This document shows, piece by piece, positions 9,512-20,274 of a stretch of DNA of 64,000 nt; within the stretch, counting starts at the first letter, position 1, and every line of letters begins with the position of its first letter. The notes under the pieces are model-generated. The model made no database searches. It saw nothing but the letters and a program-made list of their open reading frames with translations, and was not told the DNA's origin. The position numbers were made by a program, and so were the translations under genes. The DNA is from Leptomonas pyrrhocoris (Eukaryota > Euglenozoa > Kinetoplastea > Trypanosomatida > Trypanosomatidae), in NCBI RefSeq assembly GCF_001293395.1, contig NW_015438374.1, positions 19,973-83,972 on the forward strand, in the 5' to 3' direction.

Positions 9512-10538
9512 TGCCCTGGGAAGGCCCCTTCTAACCGAGCGGCGTGTCGTCGTGTGCAACTGTGAGTGGCACGTCACAGCGACGTAAGTGTATTCTCTCG
9601 CTGTCCGTGAGGTACGCTGGAGGGGTGGGCGGCTTATCGCCAAACATACGTTCCAGACGCTGCTGCAACTAAACACAAAACACAAAGCTCTTTAAATATA
9701 TAGATATATATTACACAAGTGCGATGACGGTGACCGTTCCGAATTGAGACGTCAGTTGGCAACAGAATTTGTCTCTCCGGTGCTTTTCCAAGCTGCTCTG
9801 CTCACCGGCGAAATCAACCCCAAAAAACAAAGCCGGAAGAAGGAACTTTGCGAACCATTTTAAGTAACACCGCCGCTCCATGCGAAATTATCCTGCTGTT
9901 TCTGTACACGAAACGCACCCTTCTAGTCACTTACCTTTCCCTTTTTTTCTTCGCCTCTTGTCTTTTCTCTTTCACATTGATGTCAATGGAAACACCGCAA
10001 GGCAGTGGTGTGTGTGTGTGTGTGTGTTTGTGCATCAGCGAATGTGAAGTACTCTTCCTCAACACAAGCAGCAACACCGTCCGTCAGTCGACGAGGAGTC
10101 CGAGCACGTCCGAAGAAAGAAATAAGGTTCAAATCACAACGTACGTGTTCTCTCTGTTCTTCCTATTGCTTATACTTCCTACTCCCTTTTTGTGTCTTCT
10201 TTCTCCTCTCCGGGGGGCGCCAGAGCGCTTTGCGGCGTTGACCGACGCGCTGAAGCATCACGACTCTCGCTCTTTTTTTCTTGCTGAGGTTTTTTGCTGC
10301 CAACGAATGTGTCGGGGGGTATAAAATCTCTCGTGCTGTCGTTAGTTATCATTACTGTTTTCTCCGGTTACTCTCGTACGCTCGAGTTGTTGAGGCGTAC
10401 TGCATTTTCTTAACAATATATATAGAGGGCTGTATTAGGTGTTATTTGAACGCGCGCTTTTCCTACTCTCCTCTCCGCTGTCGTTCGTGACCTTTGCAGG
10501 TCGTTCCGTCTTCCCTTACCCCTGTGCACACCGCCGGC
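9512..10538. other. Intergenic spacer, 1.0 kb
   Basis: No gene seen. It contains a TATA-rich patch (9696-9712), a (GT)n tract (10007-10027) and the pyrimidine/AG splice region described next. Confidence 0.5.
10463..10499 (+). promoter_or_regulatory. Probable trans-splice acceptor for the 189-aa gene
   Basis: A pyrimidine run (CTACTCTCCTCTCCGCTG) leads to CCTTTGCAG with AG at 10498-10499, 39 bases before the ATG. It also argues against using the in-frame TTG at 10494 as a start. Confidence 0.6.
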
Positions 10539-11108
10539 ATGTTCAGCGATGCGTGCGGTGGGAGACGTGAACACTACGTCGATCTATTTGCCGATGAAGA
10601 GGCCCGACTGGGGCAGTACAAGGAGAAGCAGAGTTGTCTCCTGGCGATTGAGGAGGTGGTGGAGCGACTGCGGGAGCAGTCCTGCATCCATGAGCGCATC
10701 GTCACCGTGGAAGAGTTCGATGAGCCGACGGGCCCGCAGAGTGTGCTGAACGTGCTCGCCAAGTCCTGTTACTTCGTTGTGGTGCAGACGGCCTCGTATT
10801 GGTGGTCGCTGGAACGCCGCGACGACACCATCGTCATACAGCGCTCGAGGAACTTCAGCAGTGTGCACAGCCGTTGTAGAGGCTCGTACCGTAGTTATCG
10901 GTGGCTGCTGGAGACGGCGCCGACAAGTCAGCGGTCGGTGCGCTGTCGACGTGGCCCAAAGTTGGTGGAGCTGTTCAGCTCGATGCTGCGCGATCACGTC
11001 TTCGACGCGAAGGGCTGCGAGTCCTCCTCGTGGGAGTTCTCCAGCTACGTCTTTGATTTTTGTCTTTACGGCCGTCACCCTTCACGTACGCAGGCAGAAG
11101 TTAACTGA
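10539..11108 (+). CDS. Conserved-looking hypothetical protein, 189 aa
   Basis: I do not recognise this product. It begins MFSDACGGRREHYVDLFADE. The N-terminal half is helical and charged (about 20-65), and there is a hydrophobic stretch around 85-100 (SCYFVVVQTASYWWSLER) with several aromatic residues. The C-terminal half is arginine-rich (GSYRSYRWLLET, RSVRCRRGPKLVELF). No signal peptide or clear transmembrane segment is seen. The splice acceptor just upstream and the coding-type base composition make it a real gene. The WWSLERRDD segment followed by basic strands could be part of a globular fold. Function unknown. Confidence 0.75.
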   Translation: MFSDACGGRREHYVDLFADEEARLGQYKEKQSCLLAIEEVVERLREQSCIHERIVTVEEFDEPTGPQSVLNVLAKSCYFVVVQTASYWWSLERRDDTIVIQRSRNFSSVHSRCRGSYRSYRWLLETAPTSQRSVRCRRGPKLVELFSSMLRDHVFDAKGCESSSWEFSSYVFDFCLYGRHPSRTQAEVN

Positions 11109-12836
11109 AGGTGGTTCGTCGTTGATGCACTTGCTTTCCAGGCACACAGCTTTTGCGTGGTTTGCTTTCGCGTTTTCGTTTCCTCCTTATCTTTGCTCTA
11201 CCCTTTTGAGTTGTTCCCCTGACGCTCTCTTTATCACTTTCTTTCCTTCCTTGTTTTTCTCCGTGGAGCGCGTTGCATCAACCATTTCCACTTCGCTTCT
11301 TTGTTTCCTTTGTGTTGTTTTTTTATATTGACGAGTCCTCTGTTTCTAATCACTATTACTCCTGCTACTGCTTTATCTCTCTTGCTCTCCATCTCTCACT
11401 CTCTTGGAGCAGTGGTGTCGCTCACGGAGAGGGAGAAAACTGGAAAGGCACAACGGCGAGCTGCACGGTGCTCCTCTTCTACTTTCTTTCTTTCTGCATT
11501 ATTAGCACTGCTCACCTCTAGAGGAAGTCTAGACATTTGTCTCTTTTTTGTCCTTTTCTCACTTCTTCTATTACCCCCAGTGTTGTTAATCACTTTTACT
11601 GTTGCCTGTGTAATTGCTACTGCATCCGCTGCTGTTCTGTGGTGCTACGTACATGCTGGCTGACTTCGCTTTCATTTGATTTCTTTACTATTTCACTGCC
11701 TCGTGCAATTACAACATATGCGGGGGAGGTCCAAATTTGCTGCGCGATTCTTTTTTCATGGTGGCAACATAAACTCGCAAAGACGTTTTTTGAATCGAAA
11801 ATGTTGCCGCTTCTGTGCGGCAGTTTTTTTGTTATTACTATTGATTTGGTACTCTTGCTCGGTGCACATCACTGCGCAGAGAGGTTAATCGTGGCGCGCG
11901 GAACGCTTTCTCTTCTTACTCGGTCAATACTATTTAGTGGGCCTACAAAAGAATATCATCTCACACTTTGCACGTGATGGGGAACTCCTTCTCGTTTTTT
12001 TATTATTATTATTCTGTTGTCTTCACACCTCCGCCTCGCAGCTTTTTTTTTTCCTTCCTTCTGTTGTCGAAACGAGGCCATACAAAAGTCGCGTTAATCA
12101 CCAGCAAAACAAACTCTGACGTTTGTTTGCTCCGCTTCTTTGTTCGTTTTGCACGCACGTGTTTACCCGCAACAACGCGACATATTTTTCTTTAATAGTC
12201 ATTGCTGATTAGAGTGTTTTTCTTCTTCTGTCAAGGAGTGTGTTGCCGTTGCTTCTAGTCGTCTTTTTCTTCGCCTCGTGGCGTCTCCTCGGCGCCGAGT
12301 GGTGTGCCCTGCGTGACTCAAAAGAAGAAGGAGGAAGCACAAACGAACTTCGTCGAAGTAAAGCAATAATTGGTCACTCGCTTGGAAGTGTTGGGTGCAC
12401 TTGTCGTTGCTCCGCCCTCCAGCTCTGATCCACGCAGCATCTTTGTCTTGCTCTGTTTTTATCGCAGAGGGCGTGAAGAGGAAAGGCGCCGACTGCAGAA
12501 GGAGAAGGAAACTCGGTGTTTGTTCTGTCCTCTCTCTCTCTCTTCTACGCAGCTGTCGCTGCCCGCAGATACTGTCGATTGCCTTCCCTAAGCGGCCTCC
12601 CTCGACCTCTGCTGCACTCTCCTTCCTCATCCCTCTTCTCGGTGCTTTCTCTCACGACGCGTACTACGATGATTTCCGTAAACCTTCAAGGAAAACGGCC
12701 TGAAGAAGCAACTCACGGTCGCATTTTTTTATCGTATATCGGTAGTGCACCTGACGGCACGTGTGCTCCGTTGACGTGCATAACTCCCAAAAGGAAAAAT
12801 CCCTTCTCTACCCACGTTAGTTCCGTGCAAACGCAG
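11109..12836. other. Intergenic spacer, 1.7 kb
   Basis: A very T-rich spacer with homopolymers and ATT runs (about 12000-12012). No gene seen. CT-rich runs at 12527-12550 (ending CTACGCAG) and 12590-12655 are candidate splice regions for the NIF3 gene. An in-frame ATG at 12669 could extend that gene. Confidence 0.5.
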
Positions 12837-13676
12837 ATGTCGCTTCTCCAGCGGGTGGTGCAGGCGATGCAGGAGGTGGCGCCGCTAAGCCTCGCTGATC
12901 AGTCCTGGGACAACGTCGGTGTGCTCCTCGAGAGCCCCGCGCCAAACAAAAAGAATGTTGTGATGCTGACCATCGACCTGACCCCGGCGGTGATGGAGGA
13001 GTGCGTGCGGAAAGGCGTGGAAGTGATACTGGCCTACCACCCCCCGATCTTTCGGCCCATGAAGCGACTCGTGCTACAGGACCCCAAGCAGCGGGTGCTT
13101 CTCGAGGCGACTATGGCCGGCATGTCCGTCTACTCCCCGCACACGTCCCTCGATGCAGCGGAGGGCGGCATCAACGACTGGCTCGCCTCGCTCGTGGCCG
13201 GCAGCGGCAAGTACACCGCAGCACCCATCCAACCCACCGCTGCCTACGCGCCCCATGCGAAGGAGCAGACGGAGAGCACCGGCATGGGTCGAGTGGTGCT
13301 GCTGGAGGAGGAAATCGAGCTGACGGCGCTTGTGCAGTCGTTGAAGCGGCAGCTGGATTTGCCCACGTTGCGCGTCGCCCTGCCGGATGAATGGAAACCG
13401 TCGCACAAGGTGAGCTCCGTCGCTCTCTGCGCGGGTAGCGGCTCGGGCGTCTTCCGCTCGCTGCGCCGCCGCGTCGATGTCCTCCTGACGGGCGAGATGG
13501 GGCACCACGAAGTGCAGGCGGCGAACGCGGCCCGGCAGGCGGTGATACTGTGCGAGCACACCAACACGGAGCGCGGGTTTTTGAAGTCGGTGTTGCAGAA
13601 AGCGCTCGAGTCCATGTTGGAGGGCACGACGGTGTTGGTGGCGGAGGCGGACCACGACCCGCTGGTGGCGTGGTAG
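12837..13676 (+). CDS. NIF3/YbgI-family protein (DUF34), 279 aa
   Basis: NIF3-like proteins form toroidal hexamers with a dinuclear metal site. Bacterial members are often labelled GTP cyclohydrolase 1 type 2, but the cellular role is unsettled. Family marks seen: the N-terminal PLSLADQSWDNVGVLLE, the metal-ligand AYHPPIF (about 64-70), SPHTSLDAAEGGINDWLA (about 100), the insert domain, and the C-terminal GEMGHHEVQAA and CEHTNTERG with His and Glu ligands. I begin at ATG 12837, where family similarity starts. An in-frame ATG at 12669 would add 56 residues with no family match, possibly a leader if the splice site lies near 12552. Length from 12837 is normal for the family. Confidence 0.9.
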   Translation: MSLLQRVVQAMQEVAPLSLADQSWDNVGVLLESPAPNKKNVVMLTIDLTPAVMEECVRKGVEVILAYHPPIFRPMKRLVLQDPKQRVLLEATMAGMSVYSPHTSLDAAEGGINDWLASLVAGSGKYTAAPIQPTAAYAPHAKEQTESTGMGRVVLLEEEIELTALVQSLKRQLDLPTLRVALPDEWKPSHKVSSVALCAGSGSGVFRSLRRRVDVLLTGEMGHHEVQAANAARQAVILCEHTNTERGFLKSVLQKALESMLEGTTVLVAEADHDPLVAW

Positions 13677-14255
13677 CACAGCAACGATCGTCGTCGTTTC
13701 CTTTCCTTTGCGGATTTCGTCTATGCTAGCCCTCGACAAGCCGTACCAAAAATACCGTACAAGAGGAGTATTACTGCTCGTTCTCCCGACCGTTGCCTAT
13801 CTTACGTGTGGCCGCGAATGCTTCACGCTCAGAAAGACTCGGCAAACAATCTTCGTTTTCATGTCATGCGTTGCCCGTATCGTGGTGATCACCCAACACA
13901 ACAGCGGCGCATCGAAGTGTGATGACACACTCTTTCGCTCACGCGCCAACCCACCTTCCGTCTTGACTGTCCCCCCTATTCCTGACCTTCTCCTCTGGCG
14001 CACAAAGATCGCCTGCTTTAGTGCTGTGAGACGCGCACTCCAATTCTGCCTTTAGATTCTTTATTTTGCTTTGTGCTTTCCGTTGATTATTTCTCTTCTA
14101 CACATTTGGTGTGTGCTGCAGCGTCTCTTCACCGTAGATCTTTCTTTTTTCCGACTCGCACATTGCCGCTGTCCTTCAACTCGGTAGACTTAGGCGTCTT
14201 ACTTTACGGAGCGTAGTCTTCTTCGTTTTCTTCGCACACCCATTCCTTCGCGGCG
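13677..14255. other. Intergenic spacer
   Basis: About 580 bases. An ATG-started frame of 110 codons (13723-14055) has two short hydrophobic segments but only weak codon bias and no clear splice site, so I do not call it. A pyrimidine-rich stretch lies at 14040-14180. Confidence 0.45.
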
Positions 14256-15128
14256 ATGAACACCTCCCTTCTCGTGCAGGACGTCGAGGAAATACAGGGG
14301 GCGGTGGATTGGTGGTACCGCCAGTCGTCGTCCAACCTGCAAGCCAGCCACGCCTCATTCATTGCGCAGCTGCGGCAGCTGCAGGAGCGCCTGGGCGACG
14401 AGGGCGGCCTGCCTTCCTCCGCCCACGTCGACGCGATGATCACCCCGCCGCGTCACATGTACATGTCCGACGACAACTTCGCTGGTTCGCCCGCCATGGC
14501 CTCCCCGCCCATCAGCCGCGGCCAGCTGAACTACGATAACTTGCTAGACGAGGTCGTCAGCAAAGGCACTTCGATGCCGCCGTTCAACCCGGAGGAGGAG
14601 GCGGAGCGGCGCAAGCGGCCCAACCCGGACGCGGTCAAAGTGCCGGCTACCCCGCCAGACGACTACAACGGCCCTTGCCAGGTGCTGGTGGAGTTTAAGC
14701 GCAAGCGGATGCTGCAGTACGAGTCGCCCTGCTACGTCGCCCCAGGCGAGCACGTCGTCGTCGGTGGTGATCGGGGGGAAGACATAGGCCTCGTCACGCA
14801 CACGTGGACCGGCGCGGAGGCGCAGCACCTCGGCGAGAATCGCGACAAAGGCGTCGGCAAAGTGCTGAGAGTGGCGAGTGTTTTGGAGGTCACGCAGCTG
14901 CAGGGGGTGCAGACGGAGCTGGAGACGCGTGCGGTCGAGGTGGCGCAGGAGAAGGTGCAGGAGAGCGGGCTGCCGATGCGCATCGTGGATGCCGAGTACC
15001 AGTTCGATCGCCGCAAGCTGACGTTCTACTACCAGTCGATGCACCGCCTGGACTTCCGGACGCTCGTGCGGGATTTGTACAAGACCTTTCGCGCGCGCAT
15101 CTGGATGGAGCCGGACACCGCCGCCTAA
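14256..15128 (+). CDS. PSP1 C-terminal-domain protein, 290 aa
   Basis: Residues about 140-285 are a PSP1 C-terminal domain: CQVLVEFKRKRMLQYESPCY, then EHVVVGGDRGEDIGLVTHTW, an acidic helical linker, and the hallmark FDRRKLTFYYQSMHRLDFRTLVRDLYKTF. The N-terminal 130 residues are low-complexity with a tryptophan-rich start (IQGAVDWWYRQ). In trypanosomatids, PSP1-domain proteins include the Crithidia cycling-sequence-binding proteins that regulate S-phase mRNAs, so post-transcriptional RNA regulation in the cytosol is a reasonable inference. The start is the first ATG after the likely splice region. Confidence 0.88.
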   Translation: MNTSLLVQDVEEIQGAVDWWYRQSSSNLQASHASFIAQLRQLQERLGDEGGLPSSAHVDAMITPPRHMYMSDDNFAGSPAMASPPISRGQLNYDNLLDEVVSKGTSMPPFNPEEEAERRKRPNPDAVKVPATPPDDYNGPCQVLVEFKRKRMLQYESPCYVAPGEHVVVGGDRGEDIGLVTHTWTGAEAQHLGENRDKGVGKVLRVASVLEVTQLQGVQTELETRAVEVAQEKVQESGLPMRIVDAEYQFDRRKLTFYYQSMHRLDFRTLVRDLYKTFRARIWMEPDTAA

Positions 15129-16533
15129 GTGGCAGTTGTTCTCCATGGCCGTTTACTGAGATCGTCTTCAGCACAGCTAGATGAACCTTTTTCGCTGACC
15201 ACCGTTAGAATCAAAAAAGGTTGTCCTTTGAGTGGAGGCGCTAGATGCCTTCAACGTTGTTGGCCGACGAGATTCTCTCCCCGTGTGTGTACGGGTATGC
15301 GGGAAGGACTGTTCGATTCCTGATCACAGTGAAGGGAGGAACACCGTAGACGCGGTGTAGAGGCGCGAGAGATAAAGTGGGCGAAAGCCGTTCTGACTCT
15401 CTGCGTGTCGTTGGAGGGTGCGATGGATCCTGTCTCCACGACACCGTTGTTGCTGTAATGCATACAACTTGGATTCCCGTTGATGCGCTGTTTTGTGCAT
15501 GTGAAAGCGGTAGAAGGTGAGAATGCTCCGAGAAAAGACACAGACGTGGTTTTCATCGCGTCTGTCTGAGGGAAGGGGGAGGGAGGGTGCCATTTAGAAG
15601 AACGAAGTACTCATATACAACAAGATTACTGAAGGCTGTAGAAACTAACACCCTTTACTTGCTTCAGCCCGTACTTCCCGTGTATTGGTAGAGATGCGCT
15701 GGTTTTTGCGCAATCTACGTTGTAGTAACTGATGAGCCTCCTCCGATATCCGAAGCGTCATGGTTGTCTGATGTAGAAAAACAGCTTTCTAAAAGGAAAG
15801 TCGAGGCCGTTAGACCATTAATTAAAACTTACAGGTCTCCGCCATGTCTGCGACGTATGTTGATTATTTGTATTTTAATGGAGTGCAATCAAATCTGTGC
15901 GAAGAGAGTACAGTCTCTGTTGTTGTGAGTAGCTGCTGTGCCAGGCAGTTCAGCGGGCGCTGAGCTTTACCTTTGTGCGCTGCTTTCCCTGCAGCAATGG
16001 GCCACTTTACTACGTGAAGGCTTTGCACCGACGGTTTTGTTATCCCCTGCTTCCACCAAAGGAGCATTTCGCATAGAAACAGGAAGTGGGATGCCTTGGT
16101 AGAAGCGACTCTGTTTTTTTTTTTTCAATGTCCTGCAGTTCATGTTCTGGTTTTATCTTGCTCCTTTTAAAACCCTTTTCAACTCCATTACTTTATTGTG
16201 TTGCTCATGTACGCTGTAAGCAGCGGTATTTCCTTGCTCACACAAACACAACTGCGAAGGGGCGTCTCAACTCCCGGACACCGTCGCGCCGCACACACGT
16301 GTGAGAGGCATCGCTCTTCATCACCGTCAACAACTCAAAAAAGGACTGCTCTTATTCTGTGTATTCTTGGAAGCTCACATATACGCCACACACCGAGCAC
16401 ATTCAGGCACTCTCTGAAATACAAGTACATCAAGTCGCTTTGGCCTGCCTTTACTCCCCTAGAAAGTGTTGATGCGTTGATTATCTCCCTCATTTTCCTT
16501 TTTTTTTGATTCTTAGATATTGGACTCGTTCAA
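15129..16533. other. Intergenic spacer, 1.4 kb
   Basis: No gene seen on either strand; the frames present lack codon bias. It ends with the strong splice acceptor at 16500-16516. Confidence 0.5.
16492..16516 (+). promoter_or_regulatory. Strong trans-splice acceptor
   Basis: A T-tract (TTTTCCTTTTTTTTTGATTC) ends in TTAG with AG at 16515-16516, only 17 bases before the ATG of the 1032-aa gene. The predicted 5' UTR would be unusually short apart from the spliced leader. Confidence 0.65.
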
Positions 16534-19500
16534 ATGGACTTAGACGCCGACATCGACCGCTGGCGCAATCAAAGCCGTCGGAACAGCTACGACTCGTACT
16601 ACCGACGTCCCAGCCGGGACGCGTACAGTGCGAACTACGATCCACCCTCGAAGTCGTACTTCAATGGCGACCTCCCTTCACGAGCGTCGCACCGGCGAGC
16701 CCCACCACCACCGCCGCCTCCGCCTCCTCCGCCGCCGCCGCCTCCGATTCCGTCCGAGTCAAGTCAAGACGTGGAAAGTGTCAAAAAGCGGCCGAAGCGT
16801 GCGGCCTCGAAGCACCACCCTGTCAGACGGCGCGGGCGATCAGCGGCTTCATTTTCGGCCTCTTCCTCACCGTCTCGTAGCTCGACGAGCAGCAGCAGCA
16901 GCAGCAGCGGCGACGACGACGGCGCGTCCACAGCGGACACGTCCTCCCGCTCCGGCACCAACAGCTCCACCAGCGAGACCACCACCACCACCACCTCTCC
17001 TTCTTCCTCCGCCTCCTCAGACACGGACAGCCACACCAGCACAGTCTCCTCCTCTCACCACCGCAGTCACCGCCACGCCGCACGGCAACACAAACGCAAG
17101 CCGTCGCTTCCAAAGAGCCTACAGACGGCGCTGGTGCGCGTGGCGCAGCGACCCGGCAGCGCAGCGCAGGACGAGGAAATCGCCGCCGCCGCTGCCTGTC
17201 GCGCCATTTTAGAGAAGGAAACCGAGTTGAAGGAGAAGGAACTGCAGCTGCTGCGGCAGAAGAAAAGCTTCGCGGCGGAGGTGCAGCGCCGCTCCTCGTT
17301 GCCACACCGCTTCACCACCGAGGACGAGGCCCTCCGCCAGATGCAGCGCCTCGTCGACCTACAGGACACGTACCCGTCACTGGAGGACTACCTCACACGC
17401 ACCGCCTCCGCAACGAAGGCCATCGCTGGTCCTCCACCACCCGTCGTCGCCGAGAAGAATGCGCCGACCGATGCGGGGGCCCTGGCGTACCTGCGCTCCT
17501 ACAGCCCAGCGGAGGAGAACGCATCGACGCCGTCCGCCAGTCGCGTGTGCAACGCACCTAGTAAGCCGCCCGCGGCGATGTCTACTGCGAATGAAAAAAG
17601 TCCCCCATGCACCACCTCTGCTCTCAGCAGCGGCCCCTCCTTAGAGCGCTTCCCCGCTAGAGACGATCACCAGCGGATGCTATCATTAGCCGACACGCCC
17701 ACGCAGCACACGGACGCCACGTCGCATATCGATGCGCTGGAAGCGACGGTGGAGAAGAGGAGGGAGGAAGACGACGCCGCGCCGGCGCTGACCATCGAGG
17801 CTGACACCACAGAAGAGAAACGAGCTCCTCCGCCGACGGCGCCAACGACCTCTGCGCCGGCGCAGGAACCGCCGCAGCACAACGCCGTCGGAGAAACAAG
17901 TCTGTCCGCAGCGGAGAAGAGTGCGCCGGCGGAGGAGCACCACCCACCCAACGCCTTCAGTAGCAGTGGTGGCGGTGAGCACATCATTCGCATTGAGTTC
18001 CCGCGACGCCGGGTGAAGGTCAAGGTGCATCGGCGACGCAGTCAACCGCGCAATCACGCTCTTACCGCCCACTCCGACTCAGACGAAGATGAAGCGGACG
18101 ACGATGAGGAAAAGAAAGAAGACAGCCGCCACGCTACACCGATCAAAAGCCAGCGCAGCCCAAGAAAGGCTACGCCTGCGCCATCTCAGGAGCGGCGCAG
18201 CAGCAGCACACCGTCCCATGCCAACTCCGTCTCTCGCCCGTCGGTGCTGCTGCCGCCACCGGTGGAGGACGCGCCACCGCGGCAGCTCCTGCCGCCACCG
18301 CCAACGCCGGCCACTCACCGACAGGAGTTCGCCGTGGCCCCTCTTCAGCAGTTTAACCCACGCAGCGCAGGACAGCAGCAGCAGCCGTGGGCGACCGCGA
18401 ACTGGCCGTGTGGCGCAGGCCGTTCGGGCAGCAGCGGCGGCGGCGTCGCCCCTGTCGAAAGCCAAAAAATGAAGGACGGACCGCCTGCCGCGTGGTACGC
18501 CTCGAACAGCGTGGTGCCGCTCTCGCAGCACGAGTTCAAGACGCTGCTGTGCTCGGAGTACCGACCACCGGAGACGACCTACGCGGTGTCCCCACCAGCG
18601 GAGGCGACAGACCGGCAGTCACCGGCAGCCGGGGCAGCCCTGCCGCTTCCCTCCGGCACCGTCACGCCGGGTCGGCCACGAACTGGGCGGGAGCTCTACG
18701 AGCCCTACGACGACGATGCGGAAGACAACAATAACCGGCGTGTGTCGCCGCGACGACGCTCCGTGCAGGTGCTCGACCCTGCGGAGGAGGCCGCCGGGGA
18801 GGAGGAGCGGGGAAAAGGGCTTCGACCAGAGAAAGCGAAGGACAAAGCGAAGGACAAAGGGAAGGCGAAGGAGCGCGGAAAGCCACGCGGCGGCAAGGCG
18901 GCGACACCCCCAGAAGAAGAAGAAATGGACACTGGCCGTTTCGTGGAAGCGGAAGGCGAGGCGCAGGTGCCGTCTCCACCGTTGCCACCACCGGCGCCTG
19001 TCTACGCAGAGGACGGCGAGTCCGTGGTCGAGTTCCCGCCGCCGCCGCACCTGATGGCCAGCGACATGCCGCCCCCAGGCGACGTGGGCAGCGACGGCGA
19101 TGTCAGCTGCTGCGGCTGTGAGGGCTGCGATGGCTGCTGTGACTGCTGGGGCCGCCTGTTCAGCTGCCTCTTCCCCTGCTGCGTCGGACCGCAAAAACAG
19201 AAGAAAACGAAAAAGAGCACGAAGCACCCGAAGCAGACGGCCGCAACGCAGCCAGACCCACAGCGACCCTTAGCGTTCCAACGACCTCAGCCCACTCCTC
19301 CAAACCACTGGAGCGATCCCACGCCGGTGCGTCAGCAGGAGCCTTTTAATAGATATGCAGCCCAGTACTACCCCGATCCCTCAGCTGGTCCTCCGCCGCC
19401 GCAAGCTCCACTGCAAGGTCCGCCCATAGCACAGGTTCAAGGCTCGCAGCTGGTGCAGCCCGCCCCATCACCAACTCCAACGCAAACCCTCGTCAACACA

Positions 19501-19632
19501 AATGCTACCACCCCACCGCCTCCGTCTCTGTCTCAGCCGCAGCCGCAAACGGAAAGAGAGGCTGTGAGGTTCCAGTCAGGCGGTGCTGGCAACATCGTCC
19601 CCGGCAACCCCGCAACCGTAAACGGGGCGTGA
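16534..19632 (+). CDS. Low-complexity Pro/Ser-rich protein with a ten-cysteine cluster, 1032 aa
   Basis: I do not recognise this protein. Order of parts: a charged N-terminus; a polyproline run (about 53-71); Ser/Thr-rich tracts (about 105-185); a short helical charged region (about 215-290) that is the only segment likely to fold; a long disordered Pro/Ala/Glu region; a KDKAKDKGKAKERGK lysine tract (about 770); then ten cysteines within 25 residues (859-883), with CC pairs at 859-860, 868-869 and 882-883, directly followed by a lysine-rich patch. The C-terminal 130 residues are Pro/Gln-rich. The cysteine cluster next to basic residues suggests multiple S-palmitoylation with membrane attachment, or metal binding; both are inference. 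Strong third-position bias supports a real gene. Confidence 0.85.
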   Translation: MDLDADIDRWRNQSRRNSYDSYYRRPSRDAYSANYDPPSKSYFNGDLPSRASHRRAPPPPPPPPPPPPPPPIPSESSQDVESVKKRPKRAASKHHPVRRRGRSAASFSASSSPSRSSTSSSSSSSGDDDGASTADTSSRSGTNSSTSETTTTTTSPSSSASSDTDSHTSTVSSSHHRSHRHAARQHKRKPSLPKSLQTALVRVAQRPGSAAQDEEIAAAAACRAILEKETELKEKELQLLRQKKSFAAEVQRRSSLPHRFTTEDEALRQMQRLVDLQDTYPSLEDYLTRTASATKAIAGPPPPVVAEKNAPTDAGALAYLRSYSPAEENASTPSASRVCNAPSKPPAAMSTANEKSPPCTTSALSSGPSLERFPARDDHQRMLSLADTPTQHTDATSHIDALEATVEKRREEDDAAPALTIEADTTEEKRAPPPTAPTTSAPAQEPPQHNAVGETSLSAAEKSAPAEEHHPPNAFSSSGGGEHIIRIEFPRRRVKVKVHRRRSQPRNHALTAHSDSDEDEADDDEEKKEDSRHATPIKSQRSPRKATPAPSQERRSSSTPSHANSVSRPSVLLPPPVEDAPPRQLLPPPPTPATHRQEFAVAPLQQFNPRSAGQQQQPWATANWPCGAGRSGSSGGGVAPVESQKMKDGPPAAWYASNSVVPLSQHEFKTLLCSEYRPPETTYAVSPPAEATDRQSPAAGAALPLPSGTVTPGRPRTGRELYEPYDDDAEDNNNRRVSPRRRSVQVLDPAEEAAGEEERGKGLRPEKAKDKAKDKGKAKERGKPRGGKAATPPEEEEMDTGRFVEAEGEAQVPSPPLPPPAPVYAEDGESVVEFPPPPHLMASDMPPPGDVGSDGDVSCCGCEGCDGCCDCWGRLFSCLFPCCVGPQKQKKTKKSTKHPKQTAATQPDPQRPLAFQRPQPTPPNHWSDPTPVRQQEPFNRYAAQYYPDPSAGPPPPQAPLQGPPIAQVQGSQLVQPAPSPTPTQTLVNTNATTPPPPSLSQPQPQTEREAVRFQSGGAGNIVPGNPATVNGA

Positions 19633-20252
19633 ACGTGAAGGTCGCTGCGGGGTTGCCCCTTTCCTTTGATTTCTAAAAATAAAAAAGCGTAGATTATTTC
19701 TTGTTTCCATCCCGACCGCGGTTTTAGATATAGAAGAGCGATTCAACTGCTGCCGTCGGTGCCCGCAGGGGTGCAAAGACAGCAGGAGAGAGAAAGAGAA
19801 AAGAAAGAAACAGGGAGAACCGCGAAGTATTGTCCAAAGTGGGAGTTTTCGCTGCATGTTCCTATCCATTATTCCTCGTTTACATATCTTCATTGTTTTC
19901 TGTATTGTCAATGATTTATTTTTGTTTTTGCCGCTGTGCCTTCACGGGTACAGCAAGAAAAACGTAGAAGTCTATCTCAATTGCTCGCCCGTGTGTGTTT
20001 CACATGTGCGTGTGCGTGTTTATGTTTGCCCCACGTCTTCCCCCTCACCACGCCCCCCTGCTCTTCTGCGCTCTCCTCCTTCTGGAACGTGTGATAAAGT
20101 GCGTGGGTTCGCAGTGGCGGATGCAACGCGCCTGTTTGTGTGTTTGTTAGTTTTTGCAAACACTATCCTTTTTTTTCTAGTCCAACTTCTTGCTGACTTT
20201 CTCAGAGAAAACCAAAGAAAAATGATCGTCAAGGAAATCAGACAATTGTAAT

Positions 20253-20274
20253 GCACCTTAGTCGACTAAGGTGC
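20253..20274. repeat. Perfect 22-bp palindrome
   Basis: The left arm GCACCTTAGTC is followed immediately by its exact reverse complement GACTAAGGTGC with no spacer, centred on a GTCGAC. It lies in the transcribed spacer between two + strand genes. The function is unknown: it could be an RNA hairpin or a protein-binding site on DNA. Confidence 0.7.

Noticed and set aside
10127-10136. GGTTCAAATC resembling a tRNA B box
   Set aside because: The flanking bases do not pair as a T stem, and no acceptor or anticodon arm can be formed.
12669-12836. Upstream in-frame ATG extending the NIF3 protein by 56 residues
   Set aside because: The extension lacks family similarity and coding bias; left as an alternative start only.
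13723-14055. 110-codon ATG frame between the NIF3 and PSP1 genes
   Set aside because: Weak codon bias, no splice site close upstream, and no recognisable domain; kept only as a remark in the spacer entry.
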